Shown in pieces: positions 46,182-63,240 of a DNA stretch of 64,000 nt. Under the pieces are notes generated by a model. The model was not told the DNA's origin, searched no databases, and saw nothing but the letters and a program-made list of their open reading frames with translations. The position numbers and the translations under genes are program-made. Origin of the DNA: Chrysomallon squamiferum. Taxonomy: Eukaryota; Mollusca; Gastropoda; Neomphalida; Peltospiridae. The first letter of the stretch is position 1, and each line of letters opens with the position of its first letter. The stretch lies in assembly GCA_012295275.1 (NCBI GenBank), contig CM022672.1:4727443-4791442 (forward strand), in the 5' to 3' direction.

Positions 46182-46700
46182 CTAGACTATTTCAACCAAG
46201 AGCAGAACAGGACAAAAAAGAAAAAAAAAATCATGAGAAAATAGGAAGGGAAAAGAAAGAAAAAAGAAAAAAGAAAGAAAGAAAGAAAAAGAAAATATAT
46301 ATACAGAAAAAAAAAATAGAAGGAAATTACAGATAAATAAATAAATGAATAAATAAATATATACAAAAATAAATAACAAGTATGTATATATATATAAAAA
46401 AAAAAAAAAAAAAAAAATCAAACACTGAGAGAAAAAAAAAAGATAATAACAAAAGATGAAGAGAAACGAAAGGAGAACGAAACAAAAAAAAAAGCAGAAA
46501 GTAAAAGAAAAAATTATAAAACACGAAAAAAAAAAAAAAAAAAAAGAAAAAACGACTGAAAAAACAATCCAGAAAAAAAAAAAAAAAAAAAAGAAAAAGA
46601 CGAAGGACATTTTTTTTTTTTTTTTTTCCCCAACAAATGGAACAAAAAATTATGAGAAAGTAACATAAAACAAAAAAACACAAAAACAAAAAAAAACAAA
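46182..46700. repeat. Purine-rich low-complexity tract
   Basis: About 500 bases dominated by A with G on the plus strand, with TATA and TTT interruptions. The poly-Phe frames on the minus strand and the poly-Lys frame on the plus strand are compositional artefacts. Confidence 0.85.
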
Positions 46701-46739
46701 ACCTAACGACATTTTATAAGTAAAGAATATTCCATCACA

Positions 46740-46935
46740 CGTTCTGACTCAAAAAAACTGCCGCGGGGTCCGAAGCTTTAAGGGGAGGCCACACAAGTTC
46801 CACTGACACCGCCCCCTTTGGCGCCCGCTCCAAGCCACGTGGCGTCTTCACAGAGCGAGGCTGAGATAAAAATCAACGACTGAAATTTCTGATATTTTGG
46901 GGGTCTTCCTTTTTCGATTAATCTCATACTTTTAT
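46740..46935. promoter_or_regulatory. Candidate regulatory island upstream of glass
   Basis: A short GC-rich block with CCGCGGGG, CCGCCCCCTTTGG and CCACGTGG (a CACGTG E-box) lies about 1.8 kb upstream of the presumed glass leader exon. The flanks are extremely AT-rich. Function is inferred from composition and position only. Confidence 0.3.
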
Positions 46936-47092
46936 AACCGAGTGTGAAATCCCTTTCTATATAATTTGTTGGGTTCTTTTGGGGTAAAAAAAAATATAAA
47001 AATAAAAAAAAAAAAAAAAAAATAAAATAAAATCTATTTATTTAAAATAATTATTTTACTTAATAACATTCATTCGTTCATTAATTTAATTT

Positions 47093-47099
<7 letters not shown>

Positions 47100-47149
<50 letters not shown>

Positions 47150-47158
47150 TTAATTCAT
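47100..47158. repeat. (ATTT)n microsatellite
   Basis: About 15 ATTT units, one of several such tracts upstream of glass. Confidence 0.9.
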
Positions 47159-47769
47159 TCATTTATTTACTTAGAATTGTATATTTTTATTATGATGAGA
47201 AAGATGATGATGATATTATTATTATCATCATCAGGACCATTATTATTATTAGTATCATTTGTGTGATTTTTCTATTTTAGTACGGATACACTTAGCAATT
47301 TGTTAGCGAAATAATCAAAATGCAAATTTATATGAGTAAAACTGAATACAAAAAGGATTGTTGTATGTATGAGTGTATATATATACACATATATAAATGA
47401 ATATTAGTTATATATATATAAGTTTGTATGTATATACATATGTATTTTTTGTATGTCTGTACATACAACAAATTAAAAAATAAAATAAAATAAACAAACA
47501 TATGTAATTTATTTACAAATATTCAGAAGATTTTTATTTTTTTTATTTTTTAAATGTTCTAACTATAAACGAGCAATCCTCTGCAGAAAATAAAACTAAA
47601 AAAAAAAAATAGACTTCAGGCTTTGACTATTTATTTTCGCTGAGGGAGTGGTCTGGCAATGCCGACTGCCTGAGGAAATTGTGGATAGAAATTGTCAAAA
47701 ATTTAATGATGTAAAACAAAATATTATTTTAAGAAATGTAATTAATTGTATAAACTAATTTTATGTGTT

Positions 47770-48480
47770 AAGTTGAAAAGGGGGAAGGAAAACTGGTCAT
47801 TATTAGAAAAAGTTGAATCCAGCCCACCCTGAATTCCTTCCCCCTCCCCAAAATCGGTTCCTGAAGTCGCAGCCATCTCCGAACAGGAAACGATGTCAGT
47901 GATAAAGCAGAATTATTAATGCAAATAAAAAAAAAAAGTATCAAATTTTCTTTTTCTTCGGAACTGCAGACGATATTCATCTTTTTCTACGCGAATCAAA
48001 CGTATTTACAAATAGTTTATTTCAAATCCGTCCGTATTCGATTCATCTGATAAAGGTCGAAAGACGTACGAACGCACGCACAGACGAATGTGTTTCGTTT
48101 AGACAAGACAGCATCGAATCGCGAGCTGTTTATACGGCAGCACGCGTCGCGCACGTGGGAGCACGCGCTGCAATTCATATTTGCTTGGTCGAAGCCTGTA
48201 ATTATTTGTCTCCCAGTTTGAAAGAAAGTTATAGCTAAAAAGGACAAAAAAAAAAAAAAAAAAAAAGGCGTCATTTTTGACAGCGTTCTGAATTTGAAAG
48301 TCATCATCTTTAGAGAAATTGCACTAAATTGTGTATTAAAACCTATGTATGGTTTCACCAATGACAAGACGCCGAAACGACTCCAACACGTTTTGGTTTT
48401 GATATCCTCCTTTTTGTTCGGCTTCTCCCGGAGAACCAATGAGAGATCTCTTAGCGGGCTTCGCCAATCTCGTTACCCAA
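47770..48480 (+). promoter_or_regulatory. Candidate glass promoter region
   Basis: About 700 bases of mostly complex, GC-richer sequence. Near the right end three CCAAT-type words occur within 120 bases (ACCAATGAC near 48357, ACCAATGAG near 48435, ACCCAATAAG near 48476), followed within about 270 bases by a strong splice donor at 48750. A 24-base A tract at 48247 divides the block. The 140-codon minus-strand frame here (48017-48439) has no recognisable features. Confidence 0.35.
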
Positions 48481-48489
48481 TAAGAACGT

Positions 48490-48749
48490 GATGAAAAGAC
48501 TTTGATTACCAACAACGTTAGCAGGTAGAATAGATTGAATCTTGCAAATCTAATGGCGCTGAAACCTTACAAAGTTTTCCAATCGTCACTTTCCTAGGGC
48601 TGGAGAGCTGTCTTTTAAAACCGAGAACGTTAAATCTCTCGCGTTCTGCAAGCAACTTGATACCAAAATTTGTTATTTAAAGACAGGTGCCTTATCGCAG
48701 AATGAAGTTGCTTTCAGGAACCTGCGACCGTTTTGGTCGCTACCCCGAG
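48490..48749 (+). other. Probable 5' UTR exon of glass
   Basis: Complex sequence ends in CCGAG|GTATGT, a good donor (GT at 48750). The first coding glass exon is preceded by an acceptor (ATTTACCATGCAG, AG at 49866-49867). Joining 48749 to 49868 gives a transcript in which the glass frame has a TGA at 48703-48705 upstream of the ATG at 49875. This supports that ATG as the start. The 5' limit is not known. Confidence 0.5.
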
Positions 48750-49012
48750 GTATGTATGTGTTATGCAAGAAGGTTACTCGAACGGTTATACTTAAAATTT
48801 AAAACAAATAATATTGACGAATACATAAATAATTGCAAATGCTTATTAAAAATGTATATATAAAATAAAATAAAAATATATTTTGATAGATAGACAGATA
48901 GATAGATAGACAGATAAAGTATTATTTGTATTAAAATTATTATCCAAATGGAACAAAGCATATTTGAATACGAATTTCACGTTTTCGGTTTTTTTCTTTT
49001 ATATATATATAT

Positions 49013-49043
<31 letters not shown>

Positions 49044-49874
49044 TTCTTTTTTTTTTTTTAATCATTATATATATAATTTATTTTTTGTATTTACCATTTT
49101 AGTTATTAGCCTTATATCTTTTAAGACAATGGAATTTAAAAACTCTGTTTATTTTTTTTTAATCCATTTCTTTAAAAATAAGTAAATAAATAAATAAATA
49201 AATTAATTATTATTCATTTCCTTAAAAAAAAAAAAATAATAATAATAAATAAATAAATAAATAAAAAAGAAAGAAAGAAAAAAGAAAAGTTAAAATCATG
49301 CAGTTTAAGAGACTTAATAAAAATATTAAATAATCTAAGCCATTTTTAAAGTGAAAATATGCTAGGTTTTCGCATTAGGTTATAAAATAACTAAATTAAG
49401 TATTTCACTGAGAAAAAAAAATTATTATTATTATTATTATTATTACTGAGAAAAATTATTTATATACATGACAGTCGACTTCTTTAAAATAAAATTAAAT
49501 AAAGATTAAAACAAAGAAAGAAATTTCTCTTGACATTAACATATTACTGCGTGAGCGCATATACTGACATATTCTTGTGTAAAAAAAAAAAAATAAAAAA
49601 ATAAGTAATTGAATCAAATAATTATTTTTGAAATTTCATTAACAACAATTAACATAAAAAAAAAAAATACATATAAATTATATTATATTGCATATAATGT
49701 ATTTACATGCATTTTAATAATACAGTAGTAATAATAATATCATTATTATCTACAGGCATCATTAATAAGATATTCATTAATTCGTTCATTTTATTCATTC
49801 ATTAATTTCCTTCTTTATTATTTTATTTTATTTTATTTTATTTTATTTTATTTTATTTACCATGCAGCCTATCG

Positions 49875-55855
<5,981 letters not shown>

Positions 55856-55970
55856 ACGACGAAACTGCTCAGATTTGTGTCTCCATCTCCATGTACTGTA
55901 ATATGGCAGCGTTAAAAACAAAACAACAAAACAAAAAATACAAAAAACTGGTCACTAAGATGGGAAAATG

Positions 55971-55976
55971 AATAAA
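55971..55976 (+). terminator. Candidate polyadenylation signal of glass
   Basis: AATAAA lies 116 bases after the glass stop codon. Its use would give a short 3' UTR. Later AATAAA-like words occur but in microsatellite context. Confidence 0.45.
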
Positions 55977-56386
55977 GAATTTAGGAAGTGAGTCCTGATT
56001 TAAGTTTAAACAACCATTTGAAGAGAAATCAGTCGTCTAGACTTTTTTTTTTATTATATTATTATTATTTTTTTTTATTTTATTTTTTTTTTTTCTCAGT
56101 TTGTTCGACGTTTGTATTCAATGAGTCGTTTGGATTTGATGGAAAGGGGAAGTAATTAAACTTTTAATATTTCCGATTTCACCACGGTTAAAATTATTAC
56201 GGCTATTATAGGTGAAGAAATATATAATTTAATTGTTATTTTACTTAAACCGTATATATTTAAATAATTTTTAATGTCAACTTTGTCTTTGTTGTTAGGT
56301 TTAAAAGTAACAATAAAATTAATAAGATGCAGTCTATATCGGCAGCATCAAAATGTGATATTTATTATTATTATTATTATGAAGAA

Positions 56387-56394
<8 letters not shown>

Positions 56395-56437
<43 letters not shown>

Positions 56438-56449
56438 CCAACACAATAT

Positions 56450-56480
<31 letters not shown>

Positions 56481-56481
56481 T
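56395..56481. repeat. (AAT)n and (TTTA)n tracts
   Basis: An AAT tract of about 43 bases followed after about 10 bases by a TTTA tract of about 36 bases, 0.5 kb downstream of glass. Confidence 0.9.
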
Positions 56482-56695
56482 TAGAAATTCCATGTAATGA
56501 GATGAGACAAACATGAATTCAAAAATAGTTAAGATTTAAAATGCATAGTTTGAGAAAACATAAACATATTATGAAAACAAAACAATCCAAACGAAACAGT
56601 TTTAAAATAAACATGTTTCTAGGGAATAACATTAGAAAACATTAAAATAATAATAATAATAATAATAAAAACAACAACAAAGAGGCCAATATAAC

Positions 56696-57165
56696 AATTT
56701 CAAAACTAATATGTTTCTAGAATACAATATGAGAAATAGTTTCAAAATTAATGTTTCTAGAATACAATATGAGAAATAGTCTTAAAACTAATGTTTCTAG
56801 AATACAATATGACAAATAGTTTCAAAACTAATATGTTTCTAGAATACAATATGAGAAATAGTCTTAAAACTAATATGTTTCTAGAATACAATATGAAAAA
56901 TAGTCTTAAAAATAATATATACTTCTAAAATACAATATGAAAAATAATTTTAAAACGATCATATTCTAGTTTTATTTTAACAGTTTTTAACTTACATTTA
57001 TAGAAAACAATATGAAAAATAATTTTAAAACGATCATATTCTAGTTTTAACAGTTTTTAACTTACATTTATAGAGAAAGCAATATGAAAAATAATTTTAA
57101 AACGATCATATTCTAGTTTTAACAGTTTTTAACTTACATTTATAGAGAAAGCAATAGGAAAATGA
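56696..57165. repeat. Two-stage minisatellite downstream of glass
   Basis: Six copies of a unit of about 42 bases (core TTTCTAGAATACAATATGAG then AAATAGT) pass into about three copies of a unit of about 72 bases. The longer unit keeps CAATATGAAAAATAATTTTA and adds ACGATCATATTCTAG and CAGTTTTTAACTTACA. Confidence 0.9.
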
Positions 57166-57179
57166 AACATTTTTAAACT

Positions 57180-57875
57180 AAACAAGTTTGTAGAGAATAA
57201 CACGAGGCGAACAGAAGAATTAAAAAATAAACATTTTTTTTTTAGAGAGAACCATGAGCGATAGAGAAGCTTACAAATAAACAGGCGATATTCTGATGGA
57301 ACAATTAGACTTGTGCAGTAATTATCAAAATAGTAAACTCTCTTGACGTATACACACAAAGTACAAATAGGACTAGGTGACATTATATCGCTCAATGTTC
57401 ATTTTGTGTAGATAAATTCATTTATAAAATAATAATGACTTGATGTTGTCCTTAAAGTTAGCGATATGACACATATTGCATATTGCCTATAATTATACGC
57501 ATGCAGGCTGTTTCTTCTTCTTTTTCTAGTTATTATTATTGTTATAATAATTATTATTTTTATTAATCCATCAATTTATTTATTTATTTATTATTATTAA
57601 TATTATTTTCTTCTTCTTCAATTTTTTTTTATTTTTTTTTAATTTTCGATTTTTTTTCTCAGGCCGATTTGAACTTTCAGGCTAGTTCGTTATTACGTTA
57701 CAGGATCGTCACACTTGAGTGCATTCGTTGGAGTATTTCTTATTGCAAACAGTGCCACATAAAATGTAAGGCAAGGTCGTTAAATTATGAATATACATAA
57801 ACATGCACAAAAACACATTCTACACCTTGAAAACTGACTAAATATTATTTTTATTATAATTAGGTTTATTATTAA

Positions 57876-57933
<58 letters not shown>

Positions 57934-58337
57934 TTATTGGTTTTCTTTCTTTTTTTCCATCATTATTTATTTATTTATTTATTTATGCCGTTATGTTTTT
58001 GTTTTCCCTGGCATACCAGTATGCCAAGAAATCATAGCAACAGAAAAGTTCTGTGAACGAATTAACAAAAAATTGTTGAAGAGTAAGACAAGTTGTGAAG
58101 TTAATGAAATGTCTGAATGAATAGAAGCAGAAAATGAATGGCCAGTTATGTGTTTTAAAAGTCTGCGAAAAGATTCCTAGACAAAAATGAATTCACACCG
58201 TGTTTTGATTGTGAACCCGCTTTTCATATGTACCCTCCACTTTAGGCGCCCACGTAGCCATAGATATATAGATATATGTTTGTACATGTATGTATATATA
58301 TGTGTGTGTGCATATGTATGTATATGTGGGTGTATAT

Positions 58338-58391
<54 letters not shown>

Positions 58392-58580
58392 ATATGTATT
58401 TATGTATGTATGTATGTATATTGTCAAAATGTGTTTACGTGTGTGTGTGTGTGTGTGTGTTTCATGTTTGTGTGTATGAAAATGTTTTCATCTCTCCATT
58501 AAAACAATCACATCATAATTTCCTCTGATTAAAATCATCTTATTTTATTTTCCTGATTAGGACGTCGTAGTAAAATTTTC
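57180..58580. other. Intergenic, AT-rich with microsatellites
   Basis: ATT at 57876-57933, TTTA near 57967, and a TA/GTAT/GT complex tract at 58263-58462. A stretch near 57660-57790 is more complex but has no frame with features. No gene is supported. Confidence 0.6.
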
Positions 58581-59000
58581 TTCGTGTTTTTATCATGGGA
58601 AATCAAACTCTACGTACTTTATAGACCGACGGCCAAAACTCGGTGATTCAACGTACGACTCGGTTCTAACCATTCAACCTCACTTTGGTTCGTGCGCACG
58701 CGCACCCCTCGAGCAGCGGATTTGAAGAACACGGGTCGGATGTCACAAGAGCCATCGGGAAAGCAGTGGGGTGGCGCCTTTATCGATTGAAGTAGCCTTT
58801 CTCGTGTGTAATTTAAAGTCAAAGCGACAAATTACCAGCAAATCGCTCGCTTAAATGCGGAACTTAAATATTTGTTTGTCCGTTCGCTCTCCGCCCGGCC
58901 AATTACAGGTTCGGAAAATGACACCAAGGAGCCAGAGAGCGAGAGATGACCGCCGTTCGACCACAGGTCACTGGGCAAGCAGAAATAACAGAAACGTCTC
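58580..59000. promoter_or_regulatory. Complex island downstream of glass, 1
   Basis: About 400 bases with high CG content, bounded by AT-rich DNA. It includes CGCACGCGCACCC, TTTATCGATTG and GCCAATTACAGG, a CCAAT word next to a TAAT-type core. No coding signal is convincing. It is a candidate conserved non-coding element, possibly a distal enhancer. Confidence 0.3.
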
Positions 59001-59204
59001 AAGCCATCGTCTTAGCTTTTGACTTACAAAATCAATGTACTGGGCCGTAACTGCATTTTAAATTAAATATGCCCATGAATCAAAAACGATTATCTTTGTT
59101 TGGTTCATATTTTTATAATCTAAATACGTAAAAATATTCTTGATCAAGATAGCTAAATATGTATTGGTTTACCTTACTACATTTATTTGAAATTGGATCC
59201 TCTG

Positions 59205-59205
<1 letters not shown>

Positions 59206-59276
<71 letters not shown>

Positions 59277-59338
59277 AAGAAGAAGAAGAAGAACAAGAAG
59301 AAGAACAACAACAACAACAACAAGAACAACAACAATAA
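59206..59338. repeat. (AAT)n, (GAA)n, (CAA)n compound triplet tract
   Basis: About 14 AAT units pass into about 15 GAA units and then mixed GAA/CAA. The GAA part is a pure purine strand. Confidence 0.95.
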
Positions 59339-59564
59339 TTTTCACATTAGGAAGGCCATCATAAAACAACAATATCACACACGCGCGCGCGCACACACAC
59401 ACACATACAGACAGACACTTGTGTCTCTCATCTCTCCTTGTACTCCTCGTAATCTCTAATAATTGTTTCGTTGATTATGTCCCTTTAATGAAGAGATATT
59501 TCATATTACGTCTTATACTGCAAGAATGAGAAATCACGTTAGAGCTGCTATTAACGTTTTCTTC

Positions 59565-59567
59565 ATT

Positions 59568-59619
<52 letters not shown>

Positions 59620-59640
59620 TATATATATATTAATTAATAA
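59565..59640. repeat. (AAT)n then (TA)n tract
   Basis: About 17 AAT units followed by a short TA run. Confidence 0.9.
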
Positions 59641-59849
59641 AAGACTATTCACACAAAATGAAATTATTGTTAAACTAAATGATGCAGCTGACAGTATTCA
59701 GTGCTTTACTTGTATTGAAAGTTTTCGTATTTTTAAAATTTATTTGAAAGCAGATCGTAAATGCATTCATTAAAATATAATCAAAACAGATTAAACAACA
59801 ATGAAGCGATGTTTGTACATGTGGATGATTCTTTAATTACACATTATTT

Positions 59850-60225
59850 GTCCCCTAATCGGATCGATTATCGAAGATAAAATCTCGCCCTGCCCAGAAA
59901 GCTTGGAAAGAACATCACGGCAGCCATATGTCTATCGAGCCAGGATTTTCTGCGCAATCGCACTTATCACAGCCGAGGTCAAAGATCAGCAGTTTCTCGT
60001 GTGATGCTCTGTAATTAGTCGATTAGATGTCTCTATAAATATATCGTGTTTCCGGCCGTCGTACACAAGAATTCTGTTGGGAAAACAGTACCCAGGGGGC
60101 GCCACACTCGGACCTCTCCGGAAACGTGAATTTAATGACTTGGGAGGAAGAACAGCACGTGCGTATTGTTGTGGGAGGTTAGTCCGCCACAATGGCTGGC
60201 TGTCGGAAATTACTACGCCATATGA
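59850..60225. promoter_or_regulatory. Complex island downstream of glass, 2
   Basis: Another block of near-balanced composition. It includes GGATCGATTATCG, TGTAATTAGTCGATTAG (two TAAT/ATTA-type cores) and GGGGGCGCCAC. The 68-codon minus-strand frame 60192-59986 has no known features. Candidate regulatory element. Confidence 0.3.
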
Positions 60226-60514
60226 TATAACACGATCACTGAAGTTCTGCTAGTTTATTATTCGAGATGAATAGATTCGTCTTAAGATAAGAATTTAATT
60301 ATATTTTCATATGTCACTTTTGTTCGAAATTTTGAATGTTCATTAAAATATTAAATTTAAGTGTTACTGACAATTATTCAAGTTTTAAGTTGTACAACTT
60401 CGGCAAAAAATACTACTACTACTAGCCCGACTAGTAATGCAACTTCTACCACTATAACTATTACTCATCATACACTGATCATGCTACCACTCCAATACCA
60501 CCATTTGACTACGC

Positions 60515-60546
<32 letters not shown>

Positions 60547-60774
60547 AAAAAAATGGCCTTTGTATTGTGAAAAACGTTTAGCGTGTATATTTTTAATTAG
60601 ATTTTTTCTTCTAACCGTGCAACTAAATAAAAATTTATTTGAAAAAACAAAACAAGACACAATAACAATAAAAATAACCAAAAACAAACAAGAATAATTA
60701 TTTGAACATTTGTTGTTTGCCTAACTTTTGAAATTTATTATGTTGGATATTATTTTACCAATTCATTTTATTTT

Positions 60775-60814
60775 TATTTTATTTTATTTTATTTTATTTT
60801 ATTTATTTATTCAT

Positions 60815-60900
<86 letters not shown>
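60775..60900. repeat. (TTTTA)n, (TTTA)n, (ATT)n graded tract
   Basis: Pentanucleotide TTTTA units give way to TTTA and then to ATT over about 125 bases. Confidence 0.9.
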
Positions 60901-60902
<2 letters not shown>

Positions 60903-60989
60903 GTTATTGTAATCACAAGAAAGTGAAGAAAATAAATCAAGGAATGTAATTGAACAAAGCTTATTTCATGAAATGTCACTTAAATTAAC

Positions 60990-61200
60990 AGAAGCTCGAG
61001 ATCTGAGCTGGGTCAGCCAGGATTGCACCAAGTGGTCAACACGGACAAAAATCTGTTACCTGCTGCTATGACCCACGTGTCCAGTAAAACACAACCACTG
61101 GGGCAGCCGTGTACAGCTGTACAGGAAGCCCAGGTGAGATACACCCTGAAATTCAGCGCACAACGATGTGAATGTTCTGATAAAATAATCAGCCATATTT
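60990..61200. other. Exon-like or transposon-derived island
   Basis: About 200 bases of complex sequence. On the plus strand it ends in GCCCAG|GTGAGA near 61132, a near-consensus donor, and the frame before it is open (HQVVNTDKNLLPAAM). No acceptor or matching exon was identified, and the stretch may be repeat-derived. Confidence 0.25.
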
Positions 61201-61270
61201 TGTCACCAAATTTCTGTGTAGTTATTTTTGTGAACATTTGTCTGTGGGTATGTATATGTGCATGTATGTA

Positions 61271-61282
<12 letters not shown>

Positions 61283-61301
<19 letters not shown>

Positions 61302-61394
61302 ATGTATGTATGTATGTATGTATGTATGTATGTATGTATGTATGTATGTATGTATGTATGTATGTATGTATGTATGTATGTATGTATGTATGTA
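61283..61394. repeat. (GTAT)n microsatellite
   Basis: About 28 nearly perfect GTAT units. A degenerate GTAT/GTGT zone continues to about 62280. Confidence 0.95.
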
Positions 61395-62276
61395 GATAGC
61401 TAGATAAGTAGGTAGTTATTAAGTATGTATGTGTATGTATGTGTATGTATATGTATGTATATGTACGTGTATGTGTATGTATTTTTAGGTTTGTATGTGC
61501 ATGTATTTTTCTGTGTGTATCTATATACATATAAAATATCTGTGTGTCTCTGTATTTTTGTATGTATGTAAATGTGTGTATGCTTCATTCTAAGTGTACA
61601 ACTGTGTGCGGGTGTAAATATGTTTGTACTTCTGTGTTTGCGTGTCTGTTCGTGCTTGTTCGTGACTGTATTTACGTTCGCGGGTAATGTATGTGCTTAT
61701 TTGTGTACGAAAATGTGTGTTTATGTGTGTATCCGTGTGTATGTTTACTTATTTAACGGTGTATGTCTGCATGTAAATATGCATCAGTGTATGTGTCTAT
61801 GTATGTAAGTAACTGTGTATGTAAGTATCTATTGCAAATAATATTTCAGGTGTTGGTATATATTTTTGAAAGTGTTTCTTTTAGGCATCTGTGTATGAAT
61901 GTGTATATATGAAATAGCCAAATACATTATACACAAATACACGTATTCAGCAACAAACACATATATTAATACACACACATATATATGTGTATATATACAA
62001 ACGCTCACATATGTTTGTACGTATACATATTTGTGTTCATATGTGCCTAATAATACATGTATTAAAATATGTCTTTGTTCCTGTGTGCGTGTATTTGTGT
62101 ATAATGTAGTTGACTATTTCAGTGGGTTCTTTTAACTTGTGTCTATATGACTATGTAAGTTAACTACGTATAAATGTGTGTATGTCTTTGAAAGTACAGT
62201 ATATTTGTAATCATGTATGTACGTATGTGTGTATATATGGATACATGTATGTTTCAATATGTGTTTGTGTGTATGT

Positions 62277-62277
<1 letters not shown>

Positions 62278-62328
<51 letters not shown>
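62278..62328. repeat. (CA)n microsatellite
   Basis: About 50 bases of CA, directly next to a complex island. Confidence 0.95.
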
Positions 62329-62329
<1 letters not shown>

Positions 62330-62750
62330 GGATTCAGGATGCTCCGGTAGTTAGCGCGTTTTCTCTACGGAATCGCATTCTGGTTGTCACGGGGGCTGCG
62401 GAGGATGAATCCAGACATCACCACTTCTGTTTCATTCCTCATTGCAGGTCCTCTGGCTGGCGAGACTTTTGAGAGAGATGATTTCATGACTTTGAGGTTT
62501 CTTCGCTTGACTAAATTCACAGTGGACATACTGCGTGAGAGTTCGTGCTAATTTGATTCAAGTTGATTCTAGTTTCCTTACTGTAGCGTGGGCCAACAGG
62601 AACGATAACTCCTGACGGCACGAATTGCGTCTGCTCACAACAACGCGTCCAGATTTTTGCAGTTGAGTGTGTGGAAACTACACCTGAATGCTCTTTTCTG
62701 CTGCGTTATGACGCCGGGCACAAAGACAGCTAGAAAAGTTAATACATAAA
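62330..62750. promoter_or_regulatory. Complex island downstream of glass, 3
   Basis: About 420 bases of balanced composition with no coding signal, between a CA tract and a 30-base A tract. Candidate conserved non-coding element. Confidence 0.25.
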
Positions 62751-62929
62751 TTTGCGAGAACATTATAATTTCAATTTGTTGTGCACGCATTTGCAAAAAA
62801 AAAAAAAAAAAAAAAAAAAATCCCGTTTGAAAAGTTAGATTAAGCTGAAAATGTAATTAGGAAAGGTTTTCTCTGTCATGGTTTTGTAATATGAACAACT
62901 GTCCAATTCTGTATTAGTGTTAATCATAA

Positions 62930-62965
<36 letters not shown>

Positions 62966-62999
62966 AAATACGTTAAATTGTTGAATTTAGCTATTTAAA

Positions 63000-63070
63000 A
63001 CCCCGATTAGACGATTTCCGAGCATGTTCGATCGAAATCCAAGATGGCGTCGTCCTCCTCGGCTTAGTAT
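63000..63070 (+). promoter_or_regulatory. Short island with an AAGATGGCG initiator-type word
   Basis: AAGATGGCG at 63041-63049 matches the YY1 and translation-start type word common just downstream of animal transcription starts. The ATG opens only seven codons (MASSSSA, then TAG), so it is a regulatory or first-exon candidate at most. Confidence 0.25.
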
Positions 63071-63154
63071 TTACAAACTTTATAATACATATTCCTTCAT
63101 ATTGCAATCGATTCAACATGAATTATTACAAGTAGTTTCTTAAAGTAAAACCAA

Positions 63155-63161
63155 TATCTCA

Positions 63162-63240
<79 letters not shown>
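63155..63240. repeat. (ATCT)n microsatellite
   Basis: About 20 perfect ATCT units. Confidence 0.95.

Noticed and set aside
46182-46699. Phe-rich hydrophobic protein resembling a multi-pass membrane protein
   Set aside because: It is produced by an A/G-rich low-complexity tract read on the minus strand.
48017-48439. 140-codon minus-strand gene
   Set aside because: It spans a 24-base A tract and lies in the presumed glass promoter region; no domain or splice support.
61222-61530. Tyr-Ile-His-Thr repeat protein
   Set aside because: It is the translation of the GTAT tract.
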